NCBI GenBank assembly: GCA_022565695.1
Contig: JAIUME010000012.1
Coordinates: forward strand, 1-64,000
Source: Alcanivorax sp.
Lineage (GTDB): Bacteria > Pseudomonadota > Gammaproteobacteria > Pseudomonadales > Alcanivoracaceae
Direction of reading: 5' to 3'
DNA length: 64,000 nucleotides
Made by a program: the position numbers and the translations under genes. Of this stretch, positions 18,452 to 27,980 are shown one piece after another. The stretch's first letter is position 1; every line of letters begins with the position of its first letter. Under the pieces are notes generated by a model that saw only the letters and a program-made list of their open reading frames with translations, was not told the DNA's origin and searched no databases.

Positions 18452-19975
18452 CTAGAACGGCAGCAAGTCAGCCAGCGGACCGAGGGGGAGATCATCAACG
18501 CTGAAGCCTCCTCCGGTAAAGCCCCCGGCGGCGCCAACCACGAGGGCGGCAATGATGCCTGCAGGCGCATTGCTGAGGCCGTCGGCGCCGCCCAGCGATA
18601 ACAGTGAGCCATTCAGCAGGCCGAGACGCACCAGCGGCTCGGTGCCCTGACCGAGCAGTTCTGTGATGGCGCCGAGCGGGATTGCGCCGAGACCACTTTG
18701 CAATTGGGCCAGGCCTTCGCCCACGGCGTCGGCCAGCGGGCCGGGCAGCAGTGCCTCGAACCCCGGTTCGAGCAGTGCCAGTTCAAGGCCCAGCAAACCA
18801 TCGGTGGTGATCAGCGCGTTGGCAATCTGTTGCAATGCCTCCGCCGGGTCGCCATCTGCCAGCGCCACCGCAAAGCCGGTCAGCGCCAACGGATTGACGT
18901 TCAGCTCCAGTGACAGCACGCATCGCTCGCCGGGCGTGGCGGGATTGCACACGGCCACCAGCGTGTTGGTGGCGTCCGGGATACCGGCAGGGTCGAACTG
19001 GCTCAAAGGCGTGACCAGCGGCAGTGTCAGCACCAGCAGATTATCGAGGCCACCCAGGCCGTCATCGCTGTCGCTGATGCCCAGCGCATCGAACAACTGG
19101 CCGGCGAGGAGATCAATGCCGTCACTGACGCCCGGAATCTGGCGGATGATCTGTTCGTTCAGTTGCACCATCAGGCCACCGGTGCGGAAGCGCGCCTGCA
19201 CGGGTGCCTCCAGTGAGTTCCCGGACAGATCGCGCAGGTTGGTGGTAATGCTGAGGCGGAACCAGGTTTGCTGTGGCAGCGGTTGTGCGGGGATGAAACG
19301 CACGGTGTCGCCGTCGGTATCCAGCGTGCCGGCGACGGGTTGATTGGTGCTTTCCTGAATCAGAAACACACTGCCGAGTGTGCTGGCGGGGGCGATGGGT
19401 TTGTTGAAGGTGAGCGTCAGGGGATCACCGCCCGGCGCGAGGAATTCACCGTCGGCAGGATTCAATGTGGTCAGGCGTGGTTGCGCCAGATCCATGTCCG
19501 TACCCGTGGTGAAACGGCTGGCGGTGGCATCGGCCTCGCGCAGGGGGCGTGGCGTGTCGCACTGGTCGCGCAGTGCCGTGGTCAGCGTCAGGGTGTACTC
19601 GGTATCCGGTTGCAGCGGCATGTCCGGTGTCGCGGTGACGTTGGCGCCGTTGATATCGAACGTCAGCGCGCCAGCGCCGGGGCCGGTCAGCATGATGCTG
19701 CTTTCATTGACGCTCGCCGGGTCCACGGGCGCGTTGAAGCGCAGCAGCAGACTGCTGTTCAGGGCAACGCCGGTGTCACCGTCGGCGGGCAGGCGACCGT
19801 TTTCTTCCTGCAGCATGAACGCTTCACCATTGCACACTGGCAGGTCGGGTTGTTCGACCTCCGGCGCATCGTCGCGCGGTATTTCCGCTTCAGCGCTATT
19901 GGAGGAACTGCCGCCACAGGCGCTGAGTATCAGGGCGAGTGCGACAAGAAAAGGCAAAAAGAAGAAGCGCGGCAT
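18452..19975 (-). CDS. Lipoprotein with two bacterial Ig-like (Big_5/SbsA-type) domains
   Basis: 507-residue exported lipoprotein. The signal peptide ends in the lipobox LSAC (Cys about 20), followed by a Ser/Asn-rich linker. Two Ig-like repeats of the SbsA/Big_5 type cover about residues 50-155 and 165-270; each has the pattern of a FNKPI/FNAPV strand and a TxFRLS/TEYTLT strand. The C-terminal half is leucine-rich and of unknown fold (about 280-507). Function is unknown, probably surface-exposed adhesion or scaffold. It diverges from the PhoX-like gene. Confidence 0.75.
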   Translation of the reverse strand: MPRFFFLPFLVALALILSACGGSSSNSAEAEIPRDDAPEVEQPDLPVCNGEAFMLQEENGRLPADGDTGVALNSSLLLRFNAPVDPASVNESSIMLTGPGAGALTFDINGANVTATPDMPLQPDTEYTLTLTTALRDQCDTPRPLREADATASRFTTGTDMDLAQPRLTTLNPADGEFLAPGGDPLTLTFNKPIAPASTLGSVFLIQESTNQPVAGTLDTDGDTVRFIPAQPLPQQTWFRLSITTNLRDLSGNSLEAPVQARFRTGGLMVQLNEQIIRQIPGVSDGIDLLAGQLFDALGISDSDDGLGGLDNLLVLTLPLVTPLSQFDPAGIPDATNTLVAVCNPATPGERCVLSLELNVNPLALTGFAVALADGDPAEALQQIANALITTDGLLGLELALLEPGFEALLPGPLADAVGEGLAQLQSGLGAIPLGAITELLGQGTEPLVRLGLLNGSLLSLGGADGLSNAPAGIIAALVVGAAGGFTGGGFSVDDLPLGPLADLLPF

Positions 19976-20130
19976 GGGGCTGTCCTGGCGGTGTTTTCAC
20001 GGTGGGGCCAGTCTCCCGGTGGAGTCTTTCAGAAAAAAGACAGCGGCCCGAAGATGTGTAGCAGAATGATGGCAATTGTGTTGCGCTTTTGTAGAGGATC
20101 ATCAATCCGTCACAGCGCGGGCAGAGCATC

Positions 20131-20153
20131 ACCCCGAATTTATTTTTCGGGGT
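20131..20153 (+). promoter_or_regulatory. Hairpin over the ribosome binding region of the PhoX-like gene
   Basis: Stem ACCCCGAA / TTCGGGGT with loop TTTATTT ends 8 bases before the ATG. The only purine-rich stretch before the gene (CGGGG) is on the 3' arm, so the structure could mask ribosome entry. Confidence 0.35.
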
Positions 20154-20160
20154 TGATGTC

Positions 20161-21633
20161 ATGCATTCTGTTTCCTTGACGCGTCGCAAATTGATCCAGG
20201 CCATGTTTTATGGCGCGGGTGCCACGGTACTCAGTGCCTGTGGTGGTTCATCCTCCATGGGCTCATCGCCAACCCCGGGTGAGCCGGGCATGCCGCCGCT
20301 GCCTCCGGGTGCGCCCGAGCCATTGGCTGCGGAGTTGCCGTTGGCCCCCGGCCCGTTGGCCGACATAGGTCCGCTCATGGAGAGCAACGTGGATGGCATT
20401 CTGATTCCCGAGGGATTCAGCATCCGCCGTGTGGCCAGGCATCTGGAAAATCCGGTTACCCGTCTGCCGGACCCCCTTGGCCTGACCGGCTATAACTGGC
20501 ACATCTTCCCGGATGGCGGTGCTGTGTTCCCGGTGGAAGAGGACGGCGGTTGGGTCTATGTCTCCAACAGTGAAACGCCCATCAATGGCGGCGTGGGCGC
20601 GCTACGCTTCGATGCCGAGGGGCGCGTGACACGGGCCTACAGTATCTTGCGCAACACGCGCACTAATTGCGCTGGCGGCCCCACGCCCTGGGGGACCTGG
20701 TTGTCCTGCGAAGAAGTGTCTGACGGGCTGGTGTACGAGTGCCATCCACTGGGCACGCCCTCCCAGGCGCAGGTGCGGCCGGCGTTGGGCGTCTTCCGCC
20801 ACGAAGCCGCTGCCGTCGACTGGCAGACCCGCACGGTGTATCTCACCGAAGATCGGGGCGACGGGCGTTTCTATCGTTTCCGCTCTTTCGGCACGGTGAC
20901 ATCAATGACCGGCAAGCCGTCGCTGGATCTCGACAACGGTGTGCTTGAAGTGCTGGAAGTGGTGGGCTTCGAGAACGGCGCTTACCAGGAAGACGCCGAG
21001 CAGGCGCGGCGCGTGAACCGTGTGCGCTGGGTGCCGGTAATCGATCCCCATCGGCCCCAGGAAACCGTGCGGCCGGAAGTGGAGCGCGCCACGGGTGTCG
21101 GCGCGCCCGGCACACGCTTCCGCGGCGGGGAAGGGCTGTGGATTCAGGAGCTGCCGGTGGGGCTGCGGCCGCCGGTCGCCGGTGCGGCGAACCCGCTGCG
21201 CTCGGTGGTGTTCTTTGCCTGCAAGGGCGACAACCGGGTGCTGGCCCTCGACGTCGACAACGATCTGCTGGAAGTGGTGTTCGATAACGATCAGTTGATC
21301 GGCGTTGGCGAACCGTTCGATGACGTGGATAACCTGGTGATCAGCCCGGCCGGTGATGTGGTGGTGGCGGAGGACGGCGATCTGATGCGTCTGATGGTGA
21401 TGGTGCCGAATCAGCCCGCGAAGATACTGCTGCAGGTGCCGGGCGGCGGTAGCGAACTCACCGGGCCGGCGTTTACCCCGGACGGTTCACGCCTGTATTT
21501 CAGCAGCCAGCGGGGGCGCTCTCCGCTCCTGACTTCCAGCGGTATAACGTATGAACTGACGATCCCTGAAGCGTTCCGCCGCGCCACCACCCTGGCGCCG
21601 GCCGTCATGGGACAGATTCACCGTCCCGGCTGA
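20161..21633 (+). CDS. PhoX-like (DUF839) exported protein
   Basis: 490 residues. The N-terminus combines a twin-arginine-like start (TRRKLIQ) with a lipobox (VLSAC, Cys about 28) and then a Ser/Pro/Gly linker, so it is probably an exported lipoprotein. The body has the DUF839/PhoX signature GGPTPWGTWLSCEE near residue 180, AAVDWQTRTVYLTEDRGDGR near 224 and FRGGEGLW near 320. PhoX proteins are Ca/Fe-dependent alkaline phosphatases with a beta-propeller. Activity here is assumed from family only, since DUF839 also includes uncharacterised members. No clear Pho box was found. Confidence 0.8.
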   Translation: MHSVSLTRRKLIQAMFYGAGATVLSACGGSSSMGSSPTPGEPGMPPLPPGAPEPLAAELPLAPGPLADIGPLMESNVDGILIPEGFSIRRVARHLENPVTRLPDPLGLTGYNWHIFPDGGAVFPVEEDGGWVYVSNSETPINGGVGALRFDAEGRVTRAYSILRNTRTNCAGGPTPWGTWLSCEEVSDGLVYECHPLGTPSQAQVRPALGVFRHEAAAVDWQTRTVYLTEDRGDGRFYRFRSFGTVTSMTGKPSLDLDNGVLEVLEVVGFENGAYQEDAEQARRVNRVRWVPVIDPHRPQETVRPEVERATGVGAPGTRFRGGEGLWIQELPVGLRPPVAGAANPLRSVVFFACKGDNRVLALDVDNDLLEVVFDNDQLIGVGEPFDDVDNLVISPAGDVVVAEDGDLMRLMVMVPNQPAKILLQVPGGGSELTGPAFTPDGSRLYFSSQRGRSPLLTSSGITYELTIPEAFRRATTLAPAVMGQIHRPG

Positions 21634-21681
21634 CTCCGTCGTATACTGCTCCTTTGCGCCGCCCGTTGCGGCGCTCAGGCC

Positions 21682-22659
21682 ATGGGGCTTACGGGAATGC
21701 TCAGCACTTCATGTCGCCGGCGACTGTCGTTCGCCGGCCTTGCGGTGTGGCTGTTGCTGGCAGTTACTGCTGCAACCGCCGCACCGGCCACCTTCGAGCG
21801 GGCCAAGACTGAGGCCCGCCAGCACGTTTACTTTGATCGCACCGCTGAGGGCACGCTGTATTGTGGCTGTGCCTGGCACTGGACCGGGCGCTCCGGTGGC
21901 CGCATCGATTTCGACAGCTGCGGGTATCAGGTGCGCGCCCAGGAAACCCGTGCCGCAAGGCTGGAGTGGGAGCATGTGGTGCCGGCCAGCAACTTCGGCC
22001 GGGCCAGGCAGTGCTGGCAGGAGGGCGGCCGCCGCAACTGTAACGCCACGGACCCGGTGTTCAATGCCATGGAAGCGGATATGCACAACCTCAGCCCGTC
22101 AGTGGGGGAGGTCAATGGCGATCGGTCCAATTTCCGTTTCACCGAACTGCCGGGTGTGGCGCGCCAGCACGGTGCCTGCGATTTCCGGGTGGATTTTGCC
22201 CAGCGTGCTGTCGAGCCCCGGGATGCAGTGAAAGGCCAGGTGGCGCGCATCACCTTCTATATGCATGACCGGTACGACCTGCCCATGGCGGACGCGCAGC
22301 AGCGCCTGCTGATGGCCTGGGATCGCCAGTTTCCGGTGAGTGAATGGGAGCGGGAGCGTGACCTGCGCATTGCGGCGCGCATGGGGCACCACAATCCGTT
22401 CGTGACCGGGGCGCGGCAGTGGCAACGTGGGCATCGCAACAGCGGCGAGGGCATCCTGAGCCGACTGCCGGATGACGACCCGGCGATGCGCGAGCCCCAT
22501 GCCGGCCAGCCGGTGCGCGGAAACCGAAACAGCAATCTGTACCACCTGCCGCAGGGCTGCCCGGGCTATCATCAGATCAGCGAGCGTAACGTGGTGGTAT
22601 TCGAGGACGAGTCCGCCGCCCTGGCGGCGGGGTTCCGCAAGGCGGGTAACTGTCGGTAG
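21682..22659 (+). CDS. Endonuclease I-type secreted nuclease with C-terminal extra module
   Basis: 325 residues with a signal peptide (cleavage near ATAAPA, residue 34). The EndA/Vvn-type beta-beta-alpha-metal nuclease core has CGYQ, EWEHVVPAS with its catalytic histidine, and DMHNLSPSVGEVNGDRSN, plus paired cysteines expected for a periplasmic or secreted enzyme. The C-terminus (about 279-325) has GNRNSNLYHLP, GCPGYHQIS and AAGFRKAGNC. This module resembles the small Ada-type metal-binding-like domain seen on some secreted nucleases. Standard EndA is about 235 residues, so this is a fusion. The start could also be the ATG at 21697. It would digest extracellular DNA. Confidence 0.85.
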   Translation: MGLTGMLSTSCRRRLSFAGLAVWLLLAVTAATAAPATFERAKTEARQHVYFDRTAEGTLYCGCAWHWTGRSGGRIDFDSCGYQVRAQETRAARLEWEHVVPASNFGRARQCWQEGGRRNCNATDPVFNAMEADMHNLSPSVGEVNGDRSNFRFTELPGVARQHGACDFRVDFAQRAVEPRDAVKGQVARITFYMHDRYDLPMADAQQRLLMAWDRQFPVSEWERERDLRIAARMGHHNPFVTGARQWQRGHRNSGEGILSRLPDDDPAMREPHAGQPVRGNRNSNLYHLPQGCPGYHQISERNVVVFEDESAALAAGFRKAGNCR

Positions 22660-22839
22660 CGTCATCGTCGATCAAGGGGCAGGCCGGTTTGACCTTGCGG
22701 CGTGAAGGCCGGTCTGTAAAGACATGCCCATTGTGGCGGTCGGCGGCGCAGAATCGACTGGCCGGTCATGATTCGGCCATGATTTGGCCATAAATAACAA
22801 CAGACACGCCCTTTTCGGCGATACAGGAGGTATGACGCC

Positions 22840-24396
22840 ATGTCTGGATGGTATGCCCGACCTTTTTCCCTGTTCAGCAGTCGCCTGCTGATTGCTGGCC
22901 TCTGGCTGGCGCTGTTCTCTTTATTCTCCTCTGTCGCAACAGCGCAGTCCGTGCCCGGTGAGATCATCGATCGTGGCTGGCGGCCGCCGGTGTCGCTGGC
23001 GGGCGAGGGTGACCCGCAGGCTGCGGTGGAGCGCATGCGCGAGTATGCCGCGCTCCGCCATACGCTGGTGCACAACACCGAATATCATGAATCAACTCAG
23101 GCCTTCGTCGGTGACCTGCGGTCGTCGCTGGAGCGCTTTGATCTGAAGGGCTTCTATCGCCTGCTGCCCGAAACAGCGGGCCAGGATCGCCAGCTCAACC
23201 TCCAGGGCGTGCTTCAGGAAGGCACTTATCGCGTGGGGCCAGGGACGGTGGATGCCCGGCGGCCCGGTACAGACGCCGGTGTGCTGCCCATGGGCGATAT
23301 GCAGGCCAGCATCCGCGCCCGGGAGATCAGCGCCGGGCGTGCGACGCATTATCTGCTCAGCGGTGATGTGCGGGTCGGCATGGGGGAGATGAGCTGGCCG
23401 GCGGTGGTGGCGGCGTCCCGGGATACCTTGCGCCTGACCGTAGAGGGCGAGCCGTCCTTTCAGGGTTACCGTGGCCGTGTGCTGAGCATGAACCCGAAGC
23501 TGAGCCGGCACGAGGTGGACATACTGGCCCCCCTGTGGGCGGCTTACCCGGCGATCTGGGAACTGGTGTCGGACCTGGGCGAGATCGAGAGCCTGGCACT
23601 GGCAGGTAGCCCGGGGGACCAGGATCGCGAATTGAAGGTGGCCGTGCGGGTGAACACGGACAGCATGAGCCAGCATTATCCGTCTCTGGCCCGCTATCTG
23701 AACCGGCTGGGATCGCTGGTGACCGTCAGTGCCGCCGTGCACGACGAGTATGGCGAGGTAGTGGGCGTGGAGATGAACACCCGTGATCTGCGCGCTGAGG
23801 TGAGCATGCTGATCCGCGATGGCCAGCCGGTGGCCACCCGCCACGGCAAGGCCGTACCCGACGCCGTGCCCTTGCTGGATCACACCGAACGGCGCCTGAG
23901 TGTGCATGTGGATACCCGCGTGGAGCTGCTGGGCATCGTCGCCGATGTCACCGGCCTGCAGGGCTATGTGCATTACAAGCCGGCGCCCGGTGGGGCGGTG
24001 ATTTCTGCGCAGATGATCCATGTGCCGGCAGTCAGGACCAGCGGCCGCGCGCTGGGCATTATGCCCGCCGGGGCGATCAACTTCGTCCTGCCGCGCTCCA
24101 TCGACCAGCTGGCCCGGGATTTCCTTACTGTGGCAACCCAGGGCAACAACGGCCGCGGCATTCAGGGCACGGTGGTGTTCGACCAATCGGCGGAATCCGG
24201 TGATGCGGAGCTGCATGCCAGCGGTGCCTTCGAGGCACTGGACAACTTCATGGTGCGGCTGGGGATGCGCATGGTCAGCGACCGGCTGATTCCCGACACC
24301 CGCACCGCAGAGGAAATCGGCAGCCTCATATCCAGCGTACAAGGGGCCTTTGTGGAGGACCTGGACCTGTTCGAGCGCCGGGTGGCCGGGCGGTAA
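22840..24396 (+). CDS. Exported protein of unknown function
   Basis: 518 residues; not recognised. A signal peptide is clear (hydrophobic 15-34, likely cleavage at ATAQS). The mature protein has no cysteine clusters and no transmembrane helices after the signal. It alternates beta-strand-like stretches (LLSGDVRVGMGEMSWPAVV, LRLTVEGEPS, LSVHVDTRVELLGIVADV) and may be a periplasmic beta-rich protein of the DUF945 kind, but this is not established. AGGAGGT lies 8 bases before the ATG, one of the best ribosome sites in the window. It is followed directly by the tRNA-Val promoter. Confidence 0.7.
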   Translation: MSGWYARPFSLFSSRLLIAGLWLALFSLFSSVATAQSVPGEIIDRGWRPPVSLAGEGDPQAAVERMREYAALRHTLVHNTEYHESTQAFVGDLRSSLERFDLKGFYRLLPETAGQDRQLNLQGVLQEGTYRVGPGTVDARRPGTDAGVLPMGDMQASIRAREISAGRATHYLLSGDVRVGMGEMSWPAVVAASRDTLRLTVEGEPSFQGYRGRVLSMNPKLSRHEVDILAPLWAAYPAIWELVSDLGEIESLALAGSPGDQDRELKVAVRVNTDSMSQHYPSLARYLNRLGSLVTVSAAVHDEYGEVVGVEMNTRDLRAEVSMLIRDGQPVATRHGKAVPDAVPLLDHTERRLSVHVDTRVELLGIVADVTGLQGYVHYKPAPGGAVISAQMIHVPAVRTSGRALGIMPAGAINFVLPRSIDQLARDFLTVATQGNNGRGIQGTVVFDQSAESGDAELHASGAFEALDNFMVRLGMRMVSDRLIPDTRTAEEIGSLISSVQGAFVEDLDLFERRVAGR

Positions 24397-24403
24397 AAAC
24401 GCT

Positions 24404-24431
24404 TTGACAGCCGGGAGACAGTCTGTAGAAT
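24404..24431 (+). promoter_or_regulatory. Promoter of tRNA-Val(GAC)
   Basis: TTGACA, 16-bp spacer, TAGAAT, then a GC-rich discriminator (ACCGCGC). The same TTGACA-N16-TAGAAT layout precedes the second tRNA-Val gene at 50385. Confidence 0.85.
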
Positions 24432-24444
24432 ACCGCGCTCGACA

Positions 24445-24520
24445 GGCACGTAGCTCAGTTGGTTAGAGCACCACCTTGACATGGTGGGGGTCGGTGGTTC
24501 GAATCCACTCGTGCCTACCA
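24445..24520 (+). tRNA. tRNA-Val (GAC)
   Basis: 76 bases with encoded CCA. Acceptor stem GGCACGT/GTGCCT region, anticodon loop TTGACAT giving GAC, T-arm GGTTCGAATCC. Confidence 0.96.
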
Positions 24521-24549
24521 GATTGAAAGAAGCAGATATGCACACCATA

Positions 24550-24580
24550 AAAACCGCAGCGGCAACGTTGCGGTTTTTTT
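24550..24580 (+). terminator. Intrinsic terminator after tRNA-Val
   Basis: Stem AAACCGCA / TGCGGTTT with T7 tail, 30 bases after the tRNA. Confidence 0.88.
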
Positions 24581-24628
24581 ATGCCTGCATGACCGACCCT
24601 GCTCAGGGTGGCGTGGTCGCACGCTTTG

Positions 24629-24644
24629 GTATAAAATTTTATAC
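24629..24644. promoter_or_regulatory. Perfect 16-bp palindromic operator of the higBA-like pair
   Basis: GTATAAAATTTTATAC, a perfect palindrome containing a -10-like TATAAA and ending next to the ribosome site AAGGAGGT (24645-24652) of the toxin gene. This is the expected place for autorepression by the antitoxin. Confidence 0.7.
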
Positions 24645-24655
24645 AAGGAGGTGCA

Positions 24656-24994
24656 ATGGATAAGGAAATCCGTTGGATTGGGTCGGCCTACGACGATCTG
24701 TTGGGGTTCCCCGCCAAGGCTCGCCAGCAGGCGGGCTTCCAGTTGGGCAAGATTCAGGCTGGCCTGGAGCCGGAGGACTGGAAGCCGTTTGACGAGGTGG
24801 GGGCGGGTACCCGCGAAATCCGGTTGCGCGATGCGGACGGTGCATTCCGGGTGATGTACGTCGCCAAGTTCGCGGAGGCCGTGTACGTCCTGCACTGCTT
24901 TCAGAAGAAGACGCAAGCGACGAGCCTGAAGGACAAGCGCATTGCGGAGGCCCGCTACCGGGCCATCGTCAACGCGAGGAAACGTAAATCATGA
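24656..24994 (+). CDS. RelE/HigB-type toxin (Gp49-like family)
   Basis: 112-residue basic protein of the phage-derived Gp49-like/HigB group: mRNA-cleaving ribosome-dependent toxins. Typical features are the N-terminal WIGSAYDDLLGFP, the central EIRLRDADGAFRVMYVAKF and the C-terminal VLHCFQKKTQATS with the basic catalytic surface. It is translated from a strong ribosome site and overlaps the antitoxin gene by four bases (ATGA), so the toxin-first order of higBA systems holds. Confidence 0.87.
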   Translation: MDKEIRWIGSAYDDLLGFPAKARQQAGFQLGKIQAGLEPEDWKPFDEVGAGTREIRLRDADGAFRVMYVAKFAEAVYVLHCFQKKTQATSLKDKRIAEARYRAIVNARKRKS

Positions 24995-25326
24995 AGATCG
25001 ATACTGACATCCGCCATGTGACCAAACCAGGCGCGAATCTGTTTCTTGAGCTGGGCTTCTCGCCAGAGGAAGCCGAGCGCCTGCACAGGGCGTCCAGGAA
25101 GCAGATCAGCGACACGAAGGACCTCAAGGAGCAGCTGATGGGGGAGCTGGCGGCGTGGATCGAGCAGCATCACCTGAAACAGGCCGAAGCGGCAGAGATT
25201 CTGATGGTGTCCCGCCCGCGTGTGTCGGATGTTGTGAACAGGAAGACGGCCAAATTCACCATCGATGCGCTGGTTGAAATGTTGAGTCGCATCGGGAAGC
25301 CAGTGCGGCTGGCGGTTGGCCAGTAG
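24991..25326 (+). CDS. HigA-type antitoxin, XRE helix-turn-helix
   Basis: 111 residues. The helix-turn-helix spans about residues 58-85 (LKQAEAAEILMVSRPRVSDVVN), in the long form with an N-terminal arm that pairs with Gp49-like toxins. It should neutralise the toxin and repress the pair through the palindrome at 24629. Confidence 0.88.
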   Translation: MKIDTDIRHVTKPGANLFLELGFSPEEAERLHRASRKQISDTKDLKEQLMGELAAWIEQHHLKQAEAAEILMVSRPRVSDVVNRKTAKFTIDALVEMLSRIGKPVRLAVGQ

Positions 25327-25505
25327 CGCGAAGCGATAGAATGCTGCCGTAATCAGGGTGTCCACACTCAATGGCAGGCATCAATAATAATGGTTATCAT
25401 TGGCATCTTTGTGCCGTGCCAGCATGGTCAAGGCCGCCCTCAAGGGGGCATGCAAGGGTGCATGTAAAGCACCGCTAAAACAGGCGATTAGACCGGTGTA
25501 TGGGC

Positions 25506-25534
25506 TTGTGCCGCCTGTGGGCGGTCTATACAAT
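25506..25534 (+). promoter_or_regulatory. Promoter and leader of infC
   Basis: TTGTGC (25506-25511), 17-bp spacer, TACAAT (25529-25534), with about 95 bases of leader to infC. The 310-base gap from the antitoxin stop to infC (25327-25636) otherwise shows only a purine-poor stretch with repeated GGGGGCATGCAAGG/GGTGCATG-like words. No thrS gene precedes infC, unlike in many relatives, so this promoter probably drives the operon. Confidence 0.75.
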
Positions 25535-25636
25535 GCGCGGTCAGCCAGACAGGTTGGGGGTCGAAACCAGCGCCGGGCAACGTTCCGGGCGCATAGCAGT
25601 GTTTCGACAGACGAGAACAGACCGGAGGTAGTCCAC

Positions 25637-26173
25637 ATTAAAAGTGGCGGCAAGGGCGACAAACGCGCCCGCATTAATGAGCAGATTCAGGTAAGCCAGG
25701 TTCGCCTTATCGATGACGAGGGCGAGCAGATAGGCATTGTCAATCTGGAGGAGGCCATTGCAGCGGCCCAGGCAAAAGACCTGGACCTGGTGGAAATTTC
25801 TCCGGACGCTGATCCACCGGTCTGCCGCATGATGGACTACGGCAAGCATCTGTTTGATCTCAAGCAGAAGCTGAAAGAAGGGCGCAAGAAGCAGCGCCAG
25901 ACGCAAGTAAAGGAAATGAAATTCCGTCCTGGCACCGATGACGGCGACTATCAGGTGAAGTTGAAAAACCTGATTCGCTTTCTTGATGCCGGTGACAAAG
26001 CCAAGGTAACCGTCAGGTTCCGAGGCCGTGAGATGGCGCACCAGAACCTGGGGCTTGAATTGCTTCAGCGGGTGGAGGCGGATCTTGCGGAGATAGGGCA
26101 GGTCGAGCAGCGTCCGAATATGGAAGGCCGACAGATGATCATGATCATCGCGCCCCATCGCAAGAACAAGTAA
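25637..26173 (+). CDS. infC: Translation initiation factor IF-3
   Basis: 178-residue IF-3, which binds the 30S subunit and checks start codons. N-domain [15 protein letters not shown], linker [18 protein letters not shown]-domain [19 protein letters not shown] and GREMAHQ are all present. The start is taken as ATT at 25637: GGAGGT lies 7 bases before it, no ATG or GTG is well placed, and family length fits. A non-AUG start is how IF-3 represses its own synthesis in E. coli. In-frame sequence upstream of the ATT crosses the promoter and is not coding. Confidence 0.93.
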   Translation: MKSGGKGDKRARINEQIQVSQVRLIDDEGEQIGIVNLEEAIAAAQAKDLDLVEISPDADPPVCRMMDYGKHLFDLKQKLKEGRKKQRQTQVKEMKFRPGTDDGDYQVKLKNLIRFLDAGDKAKVTVRFRGREMAHQNLGLELLQRVEADLAEIGQVEQRPNMEGRQMIMIIAPHRKNK

Positions 26174-26229
26174 CCGGATTTGCCGGGTACTTGCTGAACA
26201 CTACCTAACGAATACAGTTGAGAGAGATC

Positions 26230-26424
26230 ATGCCAAAGATCAAATCAAATCGCGGGGCCGCCAAGCGTTTCAAGAAAACCGCCTCCGGTTTCAAGCGTAA
26301 GCAGGCATTCAAAAACCATATCCTGACGAAGAAATCCAACAAGCGGATTCGTCAGCTCCGCCCGAAGTCCGAGGTGCATGCCTCTGATGTGGCGCTGGTG
26401 CGGCGCATGTTGCCGGGTGTTTAA
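26230..26424 (+). CDS. rpmI: 50S ribosomal protein L35
   Basis: 64-residue basic protein with the L35 signature [18 protein letters not shown] at the N-terminus. The ATG at 26230 follows GAGAGA. It lies 56 bases after infC in the conserved infC-rpmI-rplT order. Confidence 0.96.
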   Translation: MPKIKSNRGAAKRFKKTASGFKRKQAFKNHILTKKSNKRIRQLRPKSEVHASDVALVRRMLPGV

Positions 26425-26473
26425 GACACCTGCATTCAACGCTGGATAATGTAACGGTTTTTGGAGAACTGAA

Positions 26474-26833
26474 ATGGCTCGAGTAAAGCGTGGTGTGCAG
26501 GCCCGTCGCCGGCACAAGAAAATTCTGAAACTGGCTAAAGGCTACTATGGTGCCCGCAGCCGTGTGTATCGTGTTGCCGTACAGGCTGTCACCAAGGCAG
26601 GGCAGTATGCCTACCGTGACCGTAAGGCACGCAAGCGTCAGTTCCGTCGTCTGTGGATCGTGCGTATCAATGCCGGTGCTCGCATGCACGGCATGTCGTA
26701 CAGCCGCATGATCAATGGCCTGAAGAAAGCGGCCATCGAGATCGACCGCAAGGTGCTGTCCGATCTGGCGATCCGCGATCAGGTCGCGTTTGGCGCGCTG
26801 GCTGAGAAAGCCAAAGCGAGCCTCGCCGCCTGA
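26474..26833 (+). CDS. rplT: 50S ribosomal protein L20
   Basis: 119-residue L20, early-assembly 23S rRNA-binding protein, with [18 protein letters not shown] and the C-terminal globular part ([18 protein letters not shown]). GGAG lies 7 bases before the ATG. L20 commonly controls its own operon by binding leader RNA; no such fold could be verified by eye. Confidence 0.97.
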   Translation: MARVKRGVQARRRHKKILKLAKGYYGARSRVYRVAVQAVTKAGQYAYRDRKARKRQFRRLWIVRINAGARMHGMSYSRMINGLKKAAIEIDRKVLSDLAIRDQVAFGALAEKAKASLAA

Positions 26834-26897
26834 ACGTCTGCGTACTGAACGCGCATGACAGTAACCTGCCGGGAAACTGATCTCCTGGCAGGCGATA

Positions 26898-27963
<1,066 letters not shown>

Positions 27964-27980
27964 TCAAAGGATAAAAGACA

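Noticed and set aside
20100..20165. Pho box before the PhoX-like gene
   Set aside because: CCGTCACAG at 20108 resembles only half of a Pho box; no second correctly spaced half-site is present.
24445..24660. tRNA-Val as an attachment site for an integrated island
   Set aside because: No integrase and no duplicated tRNA 3' end were found around the toxin-antitoxin pair.
25400..25636. N-terminal extension of IF-3
   Set aside because: The in-frame sequence crosses the infC promoter and is not like IF-3; the ribosome site points to ATT at 25637.
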